This document shows positions 36,577-46,000 of a stretch of DNA of 64,000 nucleotides, one piece after another; the first letter of the stretch is position 1, and each line of letters begins with the position of its first letter. Source of the DNA: Pseudarthrobacter sp. W1I19 (lineage in GTDB: Bacteria > Actinomycetota > Actinomycetes > Actinomycetales > Micrococcaceae); contig NZ_JAUSZR010000001.1 in NCBI RefSeq assembly GCF_030817835.1, positions 2,666,001 to 2,730,000 on the forward strand, written 5' to 3'. The translations under genes and the position numbers were made by a program. Under the pieces are notes generated by a model that ran no database searches, had not been told where the DNA came from, and saw nothing but the letters and a program-made list of their open reading frames with translations.

Positions 36577-37446
36577 TCAGATGGCGGCGGCAGCACCGCC
36601 GTCGTCCTGCTGCTTGCCTTCCTCCGGCACCTGGCCCCCGGCCGCGCCTTTGCCGGGCACGTCCTGGCCGTGCCCGGCGGGCATCGGCGGCGCGGGTGGC
36701 TCTGCGGCCGCAACCGGGTCAGCGGGCTTTCCCGCCAGCCGCAGCTTCACCACTGCGGCATATTCGTCCACGTATTCCTGGCCTGAGAGCCGCATCAGCT
36801 CGAACATGATCTGGTCCGTCACCTGCCTCTGGACAAAGCGGTCATCGGCCTGGTCCCGGTACTTGGCGAAGTCCAGTGGTTCGCCGAAGATCATGCCGAT
36901 CCTGCGGATGTTCGGGAGCCGCTTACCGATCGGCTGCACCTTGTCCGTGCCGATCATGGCCACCGGAATCACAGGCACCCCGGCTTTGAGCGCCAGCCGG
37001 GCCACGCCCACCTTTCCCCGGTAGAGGCGCGCATCGGGACTGCGGGTGCCTTCGGGGTAGATGCCCAGCAGCCCGCCGTGCGAAAGCACCTCCATCCCGG
37101 CGGTCAGCGATGCCTCAGATGCGGCACCGCCGGACCGGTCCATGGGCAGCTGGTTGGTGAGCCGGAAGAACATCGCGGTCAGCCTGCCTTTGATCCCAGT
37201 GCCGGTGAAGTACTCGGATTTGGCCAGGAACACCACCGGCCGGCGGACCATCAGCGGCATAAAAATCGAATCGGAAAACGAGAGATGGTTCGAAGCGATG
37301 ATTGCTGCGCCCTCGGCAGGAATGTTATCCAGTCCCTTAACCCAGGGACGGAAAAGCAGCTTCAGCACCGGACCGAGGAAGACCCTTTTCATGACCCAAT
37401 AGAACACGTGCGAAACCCCTCCGAAGGCAGCCTTCACGCCCGGCAT
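36577..37446 (-). CDS. PlsC-type 1-acyl-glycerol-3-phosphate acyltransferase
   Basis: A 289-residue membrane-associated acyltransferase. The catalytic NHLSFSD motif (NHX4D) is near residue 53 and the glycerol-phosphate-binding EGTRS motif near residue 130, with PVIPVAMIGTDK after. These mark the PlsC family that makes phosphatidic acid, though other acyl acceptors are possible. The last 55 residues are Ala/Pro/Gly-rich, low-complexity and not part of the domain. The gene matches Rv2182c in place (after aroG Rv2178c) and is divergent from the hydrolase pair. A second family member is encoded at 53686. Confidence 0.9.
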   Translation of the reverse strand: MPGVKAAFGGVSHVFYWVMKRVFLGPVLKLLFRPWVKGLDNIPAEGAAIIASNHLSFSDSIFMPLMVRRPVVFLAKSEYFTGTGIKGRLTAMFFRLTNQLPMDRSGGAASEASLTAGMEVLSHGGLLGIYPEGTRSPDARLYRGKVGVARLALKAGVPVIPVAMIGTDKVQPIGKRLPNIRRIGMIFGEPLDFAKYRDQADDRFVQRQVTDQIMFELMRLSGQEYVDEYAAVVKLRLAGKPADPVAAAEPPAPPMPAGHGQDVPGKGAAGGQVPEEGKQQDDGGAAAAI

Positions 37447-37517
37447 CGGGCCTGGTCAGCAGTTCAATGAAACCCTACTCTAGTGAGATTTGTCCGGAAC
37501 AGTGACACGATGGAGTC

Positions 37518-38306
37518 ATGAGCGAAAGCAGCATCCCGTCAGGTCCTGCCGCTTTCAGCTATCCCGGCCATGGGGCCAACGCCAGGATTGGCATCGCCAT
37601 CTGCCATGGCTTCACCGGCAGCCCGCTGAGTGTCCTGCCGTGGGCGCAACACCTCGCCTCCCAGGGCTACGCGGTGACCGTTCCCCTGCTGCCCGGCCAC
37701 GGCACGGACTGGCGCGAGCTTTCCCGGACCAGGTGGAACGAGTGGTACAGCAGTTTCGAAACCGCCTACCTGGACCTGGCCGAAAGCACCGACACATGCT
37801 TTGTTGCCGGCCTGTCCATGGGCGGAGCAATCGCCCTGCTCACCGCCTCCCGGCACGCAGTGGCAGGCGTTTCGGTGGTCAACCCCGGCCTCAGCTTCTA
37901 CGACCGGCGGGTCCGCGTCATTGGCGTACTCAAGTATTTCCAGAAAACCACCGTGCCCATCCAGGAGGAGCAGGCAACGGCCGTTGCTACCGAGGACGGG
38001 GACTATTCGCGCACGCCCCTCTCCGCTGTCCACGAATTGAAGAAACTGTTCGGCGCAGCCATCCGCGGGCTGACCCGCATCAGCGCACCGGTGCAGGTGT
38101 TCAAGTCCGATACGGACACAGTGGTGCCGCCCACCTCGGTGGCCGTGCTGCGGCACCGCCTGGGCTCCCGCCTCACGGAGGTAGTGGGCCTTGCCAGCAG
38201 CGGCCATGTAGCTACGCTGGATGTGGACGCGCCCGAGATCTTCACGAAATCCAGCGCTTTTTTCCAAACCCACGCCCGTCAAAGCACCTCAATGGAGACC
38301 CCATGA
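37518..38306 (+). CDS. alpha/beta hydrolase (esterase/monoacylglycerol lipase-like), copy 1
   Basis: A 262-residue serine hydrolase. The oxyanion region HGFTGSP, the LLPGHG segment, the nucleophile elbow GLSMGG (Ser about residue 98), Asp in SDTDTVV and His in SSGHVATLD form a complete triad. It is most like carboxylesterases of the Est30/monoacylglycerol lipase type. Its stop overlaps the start of the next gene (ATGA), which is a clear paralogue in the same fold and spacing of motifs. It is divergent from an acyltransferase, suggesting lipid turnover; the substrate is unknown. Confidence 0.9.
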   Translation: MSESSIPSGPAAFSYPGHGANARIGIAICHGFTGSPLSVLPWAQHLASQGYAVTVPLLPGHGTDWRELSRTRWNEWYSSFETAYLDLAESTDTCFVAGLSMGGAIALLTASRHAVAGVSVVNPGLSFYDRRVRVIGVLKYFQKTTVPIQEEQATAVATEDGDYSRTPLSAVHELKKLFGAAIRGLTRISAPVQVFKSDTDTVVPPTSVAVLRHRLGSRLTEVVGLASSGHVATLDVDAPEIFTKSSAFFQTHARQSTSMETP

Positions 38307-39118
38307 CCTCCAGTCCGGACCATAGCCCTTTCAGCAGTCCGTTCAGCGGCGACGGTCCCAGGATCGGCGTGGTCCTCTCGCATGGGTTCACCGGGAGTCC
38401 CCATGGCCTGCGCTCCTGGGCGCACGCATTCGCCGCCGCAGGTTTTGCCGTCCGGATGCCCCTGCTCCCCGGACACGGCACCAGCTGGCAGGAACTGGCG
38501 CGGACCCGGTGGCAGCAGTGGCACGGTGTCCTCGACGACGCATACCTGGAGCTGGACGCGGACTGCGACTACGTCTTCTCCGCCGGGCTGAGCATGGGCG
38601 GAGCACTCGCCCTGCGCATCGCCGCTACCCGCCCGGTGGCCGGAGTGCTCCTGGTGAACCCGGGGCTGGTGATCGACGACCCCCGGGCGCCGCTTGCAGG
38701 GATCCTCAAGCTCGTCATGAAAAGCACGCCGGCCATCGCGAACGACATCCTCAAGGAAGGCATGGACGAGGGAGCGTACCCCCGCACTCCGGTAGCCGCC
38801 GCCCACGAGCTGAACAAGATGTTCAAGGACACCATCCGGATCCTGCCGAGGGTTACGGCGCCCGTCCGCGCCTACCGTTCCACCATCGACCACGTGGTGT
38901 CCGATGCCAGCATCATGGCACTCCGGCGCGGCCTCACGCACGCACACCTTGAGCTTGTCCGGCTGGAAAACAGCTACCATGTGGCCACCATGGACAACGA
39001 TGCGGAGCAGATTTTCCAGGGTTCCGTGGACTTTATCCGCAGCGTGGTCCCCGCTGCCGGTCCTGCATCCGCCATCCCTGCCCCGTCCGGCCAGGAGGCT
39101 TCCCATGAACAGGCCTGA
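38303..39118 (+). CDS. alpha/beta hydrolase (esterase/monoacylglycerol lipase-like), copy 2
   Basis: A 271-residue paralogue of the preceding gene. It has HGFTGSP, MPLLPGHGTSW, the GLSMGG nucleophile elbow, the acidic residue in STIDHVVSD and His in NSYHVATMD. Start ATG 38303 overlaps the upstream stop as ATGA. A longer open frame continues upstream through copy 1 but is out of frame there and not protein. The C-terminal 20 residues are Pro/Ala-rich. Its end overlaps the next gene by 14 bases, so the three genes form one unit. Confidence 0.9.
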   Translation: MTSSPDHSPFSSPFSGDGPRIGVVLSHGFTGSPHGLRSWAHAFAAAGFAVRMPLLPGHGTSWQELARTRWQQWHGVLDDAYLELDADCDYVFSAGLSMGGALALRIAATRPVAGVLLVNPGLVIDDPRAPLAGILKLVMKSTPAIANDILKEGMDEGAYPRTPVAAAHELNKMFKDTIRILPRVTAPVRAYRSTIDHVVSDASIMALRRGLTHAHLELVRLENSYHVATMDNDAEQIFQGSVDFIRSVVPAAGPASAIPAPSGQEASHEQA

Positions 39119-39668
39119 CCCCGGATCACCGGACCAGGGCGCCAACCAGGATGACGCCGTCTGGCTTGACTTGGTGGCCCGGCTGGAAGGAAAGCCCACC
39201 GCCGAACCAGCCCAATCCGGTGAAACTGCAACAGGGCAGTCCCCCGGTACGCCTGCCGCGGCTGGAGGGGCACCGACCTTCCGGGACTTCGATCCCTTGG
39301 GCCTTGCCGGAGCCGCGCCCGCTGAACTGTCTGCCGCCGAACGCCAGGAAGCCTCCGCCGCCAGCCGGGACACCGATGCCGCTGGCCGCAGCGCGGGCGG
39401 GCCCCGTGACTACGATGCGATTGAGAACGGGGGCGAGTTCGTCCCCGAGGAGCCACCGAGCCTGGCCGGAACCGACCCGCTGACCATGCTGGCATGGCTT
39501 GCAGCGGTGGGCGGGCCCATAGCGCTGTTGTTGTCGGCCATGTTCTGGCGCTCCGCGCCGCTGCTGGCCATTGTGGGCATCGTTGCGGTGTTTGTCCTCG
39601 GAACCGTGTACCTGATCATGAAGCTTCCGCAGGAAAAAGACGACAACGACGACGGCGCCCGGGTTTAG
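39105..39668 (+). CDS. small membrane protein with disordered N terminus
   Basis: A 187-residue protein. The first 125 residues are acidic, Ala/Gly/Pro-rich and probably disordered; two membrane segments (about 129-150 and 154-174) and a charged tail (KLPQEKDDNDDGARV) follow. No domain is recognised. The ATG has a CCAGGAGG ribosome binding site within the end of the hydrolase gene, supporting translation. Position in the hydrolase operon suggests a membrane-linked accessory role, but this is only context. Confidence 0.8.
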   Translation: MNRPDPGSPDQGANQDDAVWLDLVARLEGKPTAEPAQSGETATGQSPGTPAAAGGAPTFRDFDPLGLAGAAPAELSAAERQEASAASRDTDAAGRSAGGPRDYDAIENGGEFVPEEPPSLAGTDPLTMLAWLAAVGGPIALLLSAMFWRSAPLLAIVGIVAVFVLGTVYLIMKLPQEKDDNDDGARV

Positions 39669-39687
39669 CCCCGGGCGTTGCGTTACT

Positions 39688-40779
39688 TCAGCCGCGCAGC
39701 CTGCTGCTGACCCTGGAGAGGTCCGCCGCGCCGATGAGGCCGGCGTTCGGTCCCAGGGCCGCCAACTCGATTCCGGCGGCGGGCCGGAAGCCCCTGCCTG
39801 TCAGATTCCGCGCAAACGCCTTCCGGGCAGGTTCCACGAGGAGGTCCCCGGCCGAACACAGGCCGCCGCCAATAACGAACAGGCCGGGATCCAGGGCCGC
39901 CGCCAGGTTGGCAAGCCCCAGCCCAAGCCACTCGCCCACTTCGTCCAGAAGTTCACGTGAAGCGGCGTCCCCGGCAAGGGCAAGTTCGGTGACAACGGCA
40001 CCGGTAATCGTTTCGGAATGTCCGCCCACGGCCGCCAGGAGCTCCTGCGCCACCGGACCGTTCGCCCGCGCCAGGATCCGGGCCTCCCTTCCCAGCGCAT
40101 TTCCGGAGGCGTACTGCTCCCAGCACCCCCGGTTGCCGCACTCGCACCTGTGCCCGCCCGGCATGATGATCTGGTGGCCGAACTCGCCGGCCACACCAAA
40201 CCTGCCCCGCTCCACCCGGCCATCCATCACCATGGCGCCACCGATTCCCGTGCCCAGGGTGATGCACACCAGCCGGTCTTCACCCTGCCCGGCACCAAAG
40301 CGCCATTCCGCCCAGGCCGCGGCGTCGGCGTCGTTCGCCAGCAGGACTGGACGGCGCAACAGTTTTTGGAGATTCTCGCGCAACGGTTCGTTCCGCCAGG
40401 CCAGGTGCGGGCTGAAAAGCACAGTGCCGCCGTCGAGATCCATCCAGCCGGCCGCACCGATTCCCACGGACCAGATCCGGTGTCCGCGGCCCAGCTCTTC
40501 GACGAGCTCGACAATGACGCTCTCTACTGCCCGCGGATCCGTCCCGGGCGTTGAACGGCGGGCCTCGCTGAGGATCCTGCCCTCGGCGTCCACCACGCCC
40601 GCAGCGACCTTGGTTCCGCCAATGTCGATGCCGATGGCCAGGCCCCGCCGCCCCAGGCGCAGGTGCTCGCGGAAGCTCTCGCCATGCCGCATCCTTGCCC
40701 CGCCGCGGGCTGACCGCTGCCTCCAGGGAACGGGTCGTCGCAGGGGGCCGGCCTGTTCGCCGGGAGGCGGTGCATACAT
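39688..40779 (-). CDS. ROK family sugar kinase (glucokinase)
   Basis: A 363-residue ROK kinase, probably phosphorylating glucose or a related hexose. After a 45-residue basic N-terminal extension come the ATP-binding motif IGIDIGGTKVAAGVVD, the catalytic ANDADAAAW, EFGHQIIM and the zinc motif HRCECGNRGCWEQYASG. There is no helix-turn-helix, so it is a kinase and not a ROK repressor. ATG 40779 is adopted; an in-frame TTG at 40785 and a later ATG nearer the domain (RHGESFREHL follows) are alternatives, because no ribosome binding site decides. It is divergent from fadD. Confidence 0.88.
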   Translation of the reverse strand: MYAPPPGEQAGPLRRPVPWRQRSARGGARMRHGESFREHLRLGRRGLAIGIDIGGTKVAAGVVDAEGRILSEARRSTPGTDPRAVESVIVELVEELGRGHRIWSVGIGAAGWMDLDGGTVLFSPHLAWRNEPLRENLQKLLRRPVLLANDADAAAWAEWRFGAGQGEDRLVCITLGTGIGGAMVMDGRVERGRFGVAGEFGHQIIMPGGHRCECGNRGCWEQYASGNALGREARILARANGPVAQELLAAVGGHSETITGAVVTELALAGDAASRELLDEVGEWLGLGLANLAAALDPGLFVIGGGLCSAGDLLVEPARKAFARNLTGRGFRPAAGIELAALGPNAGLIGAADLSRVSSRLRG

Positions 40780-40867
40780 AGTCAACCATTCTAGGCCGGT
40801 GGCCTCCCGGGCAGGCAGGTGCCGGCCAGCATGTCCAGTCAGCAGACTGGGCCCCGGGCATTGACGA

Positions 40868-40891
40868 CTAAGTTACCGACGAGTAACTTAG
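40868..40891. promoter_or_regulatory. 9-bp-arm palindrome upstream of fadD
   Basis: CTAAGTTAC (40868-40876) and GTAACTTAG (40883-40891) are perfect inverted repeats around a CGACGA spacer, in the divergent region between the ROK kinase and the acyl-CoA synthetase gene, about 80-100 bases before the fadD start. Size and symmetry fit a TetR-type operator, such as those of acyl-CoA-responsive repressors of fatty acid genes. No regulator gene is adjacent. Confidence 0.55.
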
Positions 40892-40969
40892 AATCCTGCA
40901 TGGCCCGGTAGAGGCGTACTAGTCTTTAGGCATACCCTGCCCGGGTCTTCGGATATCAAAGGAGCTATA

Positions 40970-42778
40970 GTGCGCGAATTCAGTGTTCCGCCTCTTGTTG
41001 TTGTCCCACCGGAAACCAACATCACGGACCTGGTACTGCGGCAGGCCGCCAAGCCCAGCAACCCTTCACTGTTTTCGCGACTGGACTCCGCCGGATCCTG
41101 GCAGGACATTTCCGCCACGGACTTCCTCGCCGATGTCACCGCCCTCGCCAAGGGCCTGATGGCCAGCGGCGTGGCCGCCGGAGACCGGGTGGGGATTATG
41201 TCCCGGACGCGGTACGAGTGGGCGTTGGTGGACTTCGCCATATGGTTTGCCGGCGGTGTTTCGGTACCGATCTATGAGACCTCCTCCCCCTCGCAGGTGG
41301 CCTGGAACCTCGGTGACTCCGGTGCCGTGGCAGCCTTCGGCGAGGCCGCCCACCACGAGGACGTGATCCGCCAGGCCGTCAATGCCGAGGGACTCACTTC
41401 CCTCCAGCACGTGTGGCAGCTGGAAGGCCGCGGCCTCGACCCGCTCCGGGAGGCCGGCCGGGATGTCAGCGACGCGGACCTGGAAGCGCGCCGCGCCTCC
41501 GCCGGCCTGGCCGACGTCGCGACCATCATTTACACCTCGGGCACCACCGGACGCCCCAAAGGCTGCGAACTCACACACGGGAACTTCGTGGAACTCTCGG
41601 AGAACGCGCTGGCCATTATCGGCGAGATCGTCCACGAAAACGCCAAAACCATCATGTTCCTGCCGCTGGCGCACGTGTTCGCCCGTTTCATCTCCGTCCT
41701 GGCCATGGCAGCCGGAACCACCGTGGCCCATACCCCGGACATCAAGAACCTCCTCTCGGACCTGCAGAGCTACGAGCCCACCTTCATACTGGCCGTGCCG
41801 CGGGTGTTCGAAAAGGTATACAACTCGGCGCTGACCAAGGCGGAGGACGGCGGCAAGGGAGCCATCTTCCACCGGGCCGCCGAGACGGCCATCGCCTTCT
41901 CGAAGGCACGCCAGAACGGGCGGGTGGGGCTGGGACTTAAGCTTCGCCACGCCCTCTTCGACAAGCTGGTGTACGGCAAGCTGCGGGCTGCGATGGGTGG
42001 ACACGTTGCCCATGCGGTATCCGGCGGCGGGCCGCTGGGCGAACGCCTGGGCCATTTCTTCCAGGGCATCGGCCTGCAGGTGCTTGAAGGGTACGGCCTC
42101 ACCGAAACCACTGCCCCCATCTCCGTCAACACTCCGTCGCTGATCAAGATCGGCTCCGTGGGCAAGCCGCTGCCGGGGAACGCCGTCAGGATCGCCGAGG
42201 ACGGCGAGATCCTTGCCAAGGGCGTCTGCGTCATGCGCGGCTACTACAAGCGCGAAGACCTCACCGGAGACACGTTCGACGGCGACTGGTTCCGCACGGG
42301 CGACGTCGGCCGCCTCGACGAGGATGGTTTCGTATGGATCACCGGGCGCAAGAAGGAGATCATCGTCACCGCAGGCGGCAAGAACGTGATCCCTGCGCTG
42401 CTCGAAGACCAGATCCGTGCCGACGCCCTGGTCTCCCAGGTCCTGGTGGTCGGAGACAACCGGCCCTTCATCGGGGCTTTGGTCACCCTGGACCAGGAAG
42501 CCCTGCCCGGCTGGCTGCAGCGCCACGGCCTCCCTGCCACCACATCCCTGGACGAGGCGGCCAACAACCCCGTGGTCAAGGCCGCGGTCCAGGACCTGAT
42601 CACCGCAGCGAACGCTTCCGTCTCGCAGGCCGAAGCGATCAAGTCCTTCCGGATCGTGCCGGCCGACTTCACCGAGGCCTCCGGCCACCTGACCCCATCC
42701 ATGAAGGTCAAGCGCGCCCAGGTCATGAAAGACTTCGAGACCGTCATCGAAGAAATGTACGCAGCACCGCGCGCCTGA
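40970..42778 (+). CDS. long-chain fatty-acid--CoA ligase (FadD15-like)
   Basis: A 602-residue ANL-family ligase that activates long-chain fatty acids to acyl-CoA with ATP. Motifs are the P-loop IIYTSGTTGRPKGCELTH (about residue 185), EGYGLTETTAPISVN (about 372), and DWFRTGDVGRLDEDGF with WITGRKKEIIVTAGGKN in the C-terminal hinge. Length and organisation match FadD15 (Rv2187), which also lies near aroG and plsC homologues in M. tuberculosis. The GTG start has AAAGGAG with a 7-base spacing. A perfect palindrome upstream suggests regulation. Confidence 0.92.
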   Translation: MREFSVPPLVVVPPETNITDLVLRQAAKPSNPSLFSRLDSAGSWQDISATDFLADVTALAKGLMASGVAAGDRVGIMSRTRYEWALVDFAIWFAGGVSVPIYETSSPSQVAWNLGDSGAVAAFGEAAHHEDVIRQAVNAEGLTSLQHVWQLEGRGLDPLREAGRDVSDADLEARRASAGLADVATIIYTSGTTGRPKGCELTHGNFVELSENALAIIGEIVHENAKTIMFLPLAHVFARFISVLAMAAGTTVAHTPDIKNLLSDLQSYEPTFILAVPRVFEKVYNSALTKAEDGGKGAIFHRAAETAIAFSKARQNGRVGLGLKLRHALFDKLVYGKLRAAMGGHVAHAVSGGGPLGERLGHFFQGIGLQVLEGYGLTETTAPISVNTPSLIKIGSVGKPLPGNAVRIAEDGEILAKGVCVMRGYYKREDLTGDTFDGDWFRTGDVGRLDEDGFVWITGRKKEIIVTAGGKNVIPALLEDQIRADALVSQVLVVGDNRPFIGALVTLDQEALPGWLQRHGLPATTSLDEAANNPVVKAAVQDLITAANASVSQAEAIKSFRIVPADFTEASGHLTPSMKVKRAQVMKDFETVIEEMYAAPRA

Positions 42779-42789
42779 CGCCCGCGGGC

Positions 42790-42938
42790 GAGGCAGCCCC
42801 GGTCCTCTGCGTGCCGGCCTCCACGGGGGCAGGCACCGGTCCGGCAGCGTGCGTAAAAGGGGCCCCGCGCCCCTGCCCGCCGCGCAGCGGCCTCGGCAGG
42901 GCGCGGGGAATAGCACGCAGAGGATCGGGGCCTGCCTC
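42790..42938. repeat. long inverted repeat with nested hairpin (149 bases)
   Basis: Left arm 42790-42814 and right arm 42913-42938 are complementary over 25 bases with one single-base bulge and one wobble position. The 98-base interior contains a second hairpin, 42863-42877 with 42895-42908, pairing over 14 bp with a single bulged C. The whole structure begins 12 bases after the fadD stop and is separate from the next terminator hairpin. It could be a REP/MITE-like element, a compound terminator or a structured RNA. No target-site duplication is seen at its edges. Confidence 0.7.
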
Positions 42939-42956
42939 TACCACTGCCGCAAATGC

Positions 42957-42992
42957 AACGAGAGGGTCCTCCTGACGGGGGACCCTCTCGTT
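42957..42992. terminator. bidirectional terminator between fadD and pyc
   Basis: A 13-bp perfect stem (42957-42969 with 42980-42992) whose outer bases are AA and TT lies between the convergent fadD and pyc genes, 25 bases beyond the pyc stop. It can act for both strands. Confidence 0.65.
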
Positions 42993-43016
42993 GTATGTGG
43001 CGCTAACTCGGCGGCT

Positions 43017-46000
43017 TTACTGCTCCACTACCAGCAGCAGGTCTCCGCCCTCTACCTGCTCCACCGAGGAGATGGCGAGCCGGGAAACCTTGCCGGCTAC
43101 CGGCGTCGTGATGGAGGCCTCCATCTTCATTGCCTCAATGGTTGCCACGGTGTCACCGGCGTTGACCTCATCACCGGGCTTGACGGTGACGGTGACGGCA
43201 CCGGCGAACGGCGCTGCCACGTGGCCGGGCTGGTTGGGGTCGGCCTTCTCGGCGGCCTTGACGTTGCTGACAACTGAACGGTCGCGGACCACCACGGGAC
43301 GGGACTGGCCGTTCAGGGTGCACATAACCGTGCGCATGCCCTTTTCGTCAGGCTCGGACACGGCTTCCAGTGACGCGATCAGCCGGACGCCCTTCTCGAG
43401 CTGGATCTCGTGCTCCTTGCCCCGCTGCAGGCCGTACAGGTAGTCGCGGGTGTCCAGCACCGAGATGTTGCCGTAGGTTTCCACGCTCTTGAGGTAGTCC
43501 TTGGTGGGTCCGTCGAAGAGCAGCCTGTTCAGGGTGTGCTGGCGGGTCTTCGAATCGGACTTCAGTGCAGCGCTGTCTTCGGCGCTGAGCTCGGCGTCCC
43601 GGACCTTCACGCTCCGGCCCTGGAGGGCCTTGGTTCGGAAAGGCTCGGGCCAGCCGCCCGGAGGGTCGCCCAGTTCGCCGGACAGGAATCCGATGACCGA
43701 ATCGGGGATGTCGTAGTTCTGCGGGTTCTCGTTGAAGTCTGCCGGGTCCGCGTTCAGGCCTACCAGGTGGAGTGCGAGGTCGCCCACAACCTTCGAAGAC
43801 GGCGTCACCTTGACCAGCCGGCCCAGGATGCGGTCCGCGGCGGTATACATGTCCTCGATCGCTTCGAAGCGCTCCCCGAGGCCCAGTGCCATGGCCTGCT
43901 GGCGGAGGTTCGAGAGCTGCCCGCCCGGGATCTCGTGCTGGTACACGCGTCCGGTGGGGCCCGGAAGGCCTGACTCGAACGGTGCGTAGACGCGGCGGAC
44001 AGCCTCCCAGTAAGGCTCCAGCGAGCTGACGGCCTCCAGGCTGAGCCCGGTGTCCCGCGGGGTGTGTGCCAGGGCCGCCACCAGGGCGGACGCTGACGGC
44101 TGGCTGGTGGTTCCCGCCAGCGATGCCGAGGCGACGTCCACGGCATCCACACCGGCATCCACGGCAGCCAGCAGGGTGGCCAGCTGGCCTCCTGCGGTGT
44201 CGTGGGTGTGCAGGTGCACCGGAAGGTCGAAGCGTTCCCGGAGTGCTGAGACCAGTTTCGCAGCTGCCGCGGGGCGGAGCAGGCCGGCCATGTCCTTGAT
44301 CGCCAGGATGTGGGCTCCGGCGTCAACGATCCTCTGCGCGAGCTCCAGGTAGTAGTCCAGAGTGTAGAGCTTCTCGTTGGGGTCCAGCATGTCACCCGTG
44401 TAGCAGAGGGCAACTTCAGCCACGGCAGTTCCGGTGGCCCGGACTGCACGGATGGCCGGTGCCATCTGGTTGACATCGTTCAAGGCATCGAAGATCCGGA
44501 AGATATCGATGCCGGTCGCAGCGGCCTCATTGACGAAGGCTTCGGTGACCTCTTCGGGGTAGGGCGTGTACCCCACGGTGTTGCGGCCGCGCAGCAGCAT
44601 CTGCAGGCAGACGTTCGGAAGCGCCTGGCGCAGGGCAGCAAGCCGGTCCCACGGGTCTTCGCCGAGGAACCGCAGGGCAACGTCATAGGTGGCGCCGCCC
44701 CAGGCTTCAACGGACAGCAGCTGCGGCAGGAGCGCGGTCACTGCGGGGCCGGCCGCGACGAGGTCCCGGGTCCGGACGCGGGTGGCAAGCAGGGACTGGT
44801 GTGCGTCGCGGAAAGTGGTGTCCGTGACGGCCACCGCGTTCTGCTCGCGGAGTGCCCTGGCGAAGCCTTCCGGTCCCAGTTCCAGGAGCTTCTGGCGTGA
44901 GCCCGGAGCAGCCTGCTGGTCCTTGACGGACGGGAGTTTGCTGGCGGGGTTCGAGTGGACGGTCAGCTCACCGTTGGGCTTGTTGACCGTGACGTCGGCC
45001 AGCCAGGTGAGGAGCTTGGTGCCGCGGTCTGCAGAGACGCGGGCCTTGAGCAGTTCCGGGCGCTCGTCGATGAAGGACGTGGCCACATCACCGGCAATGA
45101 AGTCGGGATCGTCAAGCACTGCCTGCAGGAAGGAGATGTTGGTGGAGACGCCGCGGATCCGGAATTCGGCGAGGGCACGTCGTGCGCGGGCCACGGCTGC
45201 CGGGTAGTCCCTGCCGCGGCAGGTGAGCTTGACCAGCATGGAGTCGAAGTGCGGGCTGATTTCGGCACCGGAGTAGACGGTGCCGCCGTCGAGCCGTACA
45301 CCCGCACCGCCCGCCGAGCGGTAGCCGGTGATCTTTCCGACGTCGGGACGGAAACCGTTGGCCGGGTCTTCGGTGGTGATGCGGCTCTGCAGCGCGGCAC
45401 CGCGCAGCTTGACGGTGTCCTGGGAGAGGCCAAGATCAGCCAGGGTCTCTCCTGCGGCGATGCGCATCTGCGCCTGGACGAGGTCGACGTCGGTGACCTC
45501 TTCGGTGACAGTGTGCTCCACCTGGATGCGCGGGTTCATCTCAATGAAGACGTGCTGGCCCGCGCGCTCACCCACGGTGTCCACCAGGAACTCGACAGTT
45601 CCGGCGTTGACGTAGTTCAGGGCTTTGGCGAATTTGACGGCGTCCCGGTAGAGGGCCTGCCGGATCCCCTCGTCCAGGTTGGGCGCCGGCGCGATCTCGA
45701 TGACTTTCTGGTGGCGGCGCTGGATGGAGCAGTCCCGTTCGAAGAGATGCATCACGTTGCCCTCGGCGTCGGCGAGGATCTGCACTTCGATGTGCCGCGG
45801 GCGCAGTACGGCCTGCTCGAGGAACATGGTGGGATCGCCGAATGCCGCATCTGCCTCGCGCATTGCGGACTGCAATGCCTCGGGCAGGGCTTCGCGGGTG
45901 TCCACCCGGCGCATGCCGCGTCCGCCGCCGCCGGCCACGGCCTTGGCGAAGATGGGGAAGCCGATTTCATCGGCCGCCGCCAGGAGTTCGTCCAGGTCCT

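Noticed and set aside
37490..38302. In-frame N-terminal extension of the second hydrolase through the first
   Set aside because: The extra residues are an out-of-frame reading of copy 1; the second protein has its own ATG overlapping the first stop.
41066..42916. 616-codon minus-strand frame over fadD
   Set aside because: Antisense shadow; the plus-strand fadD carries all motifs and a ribosome binding site.
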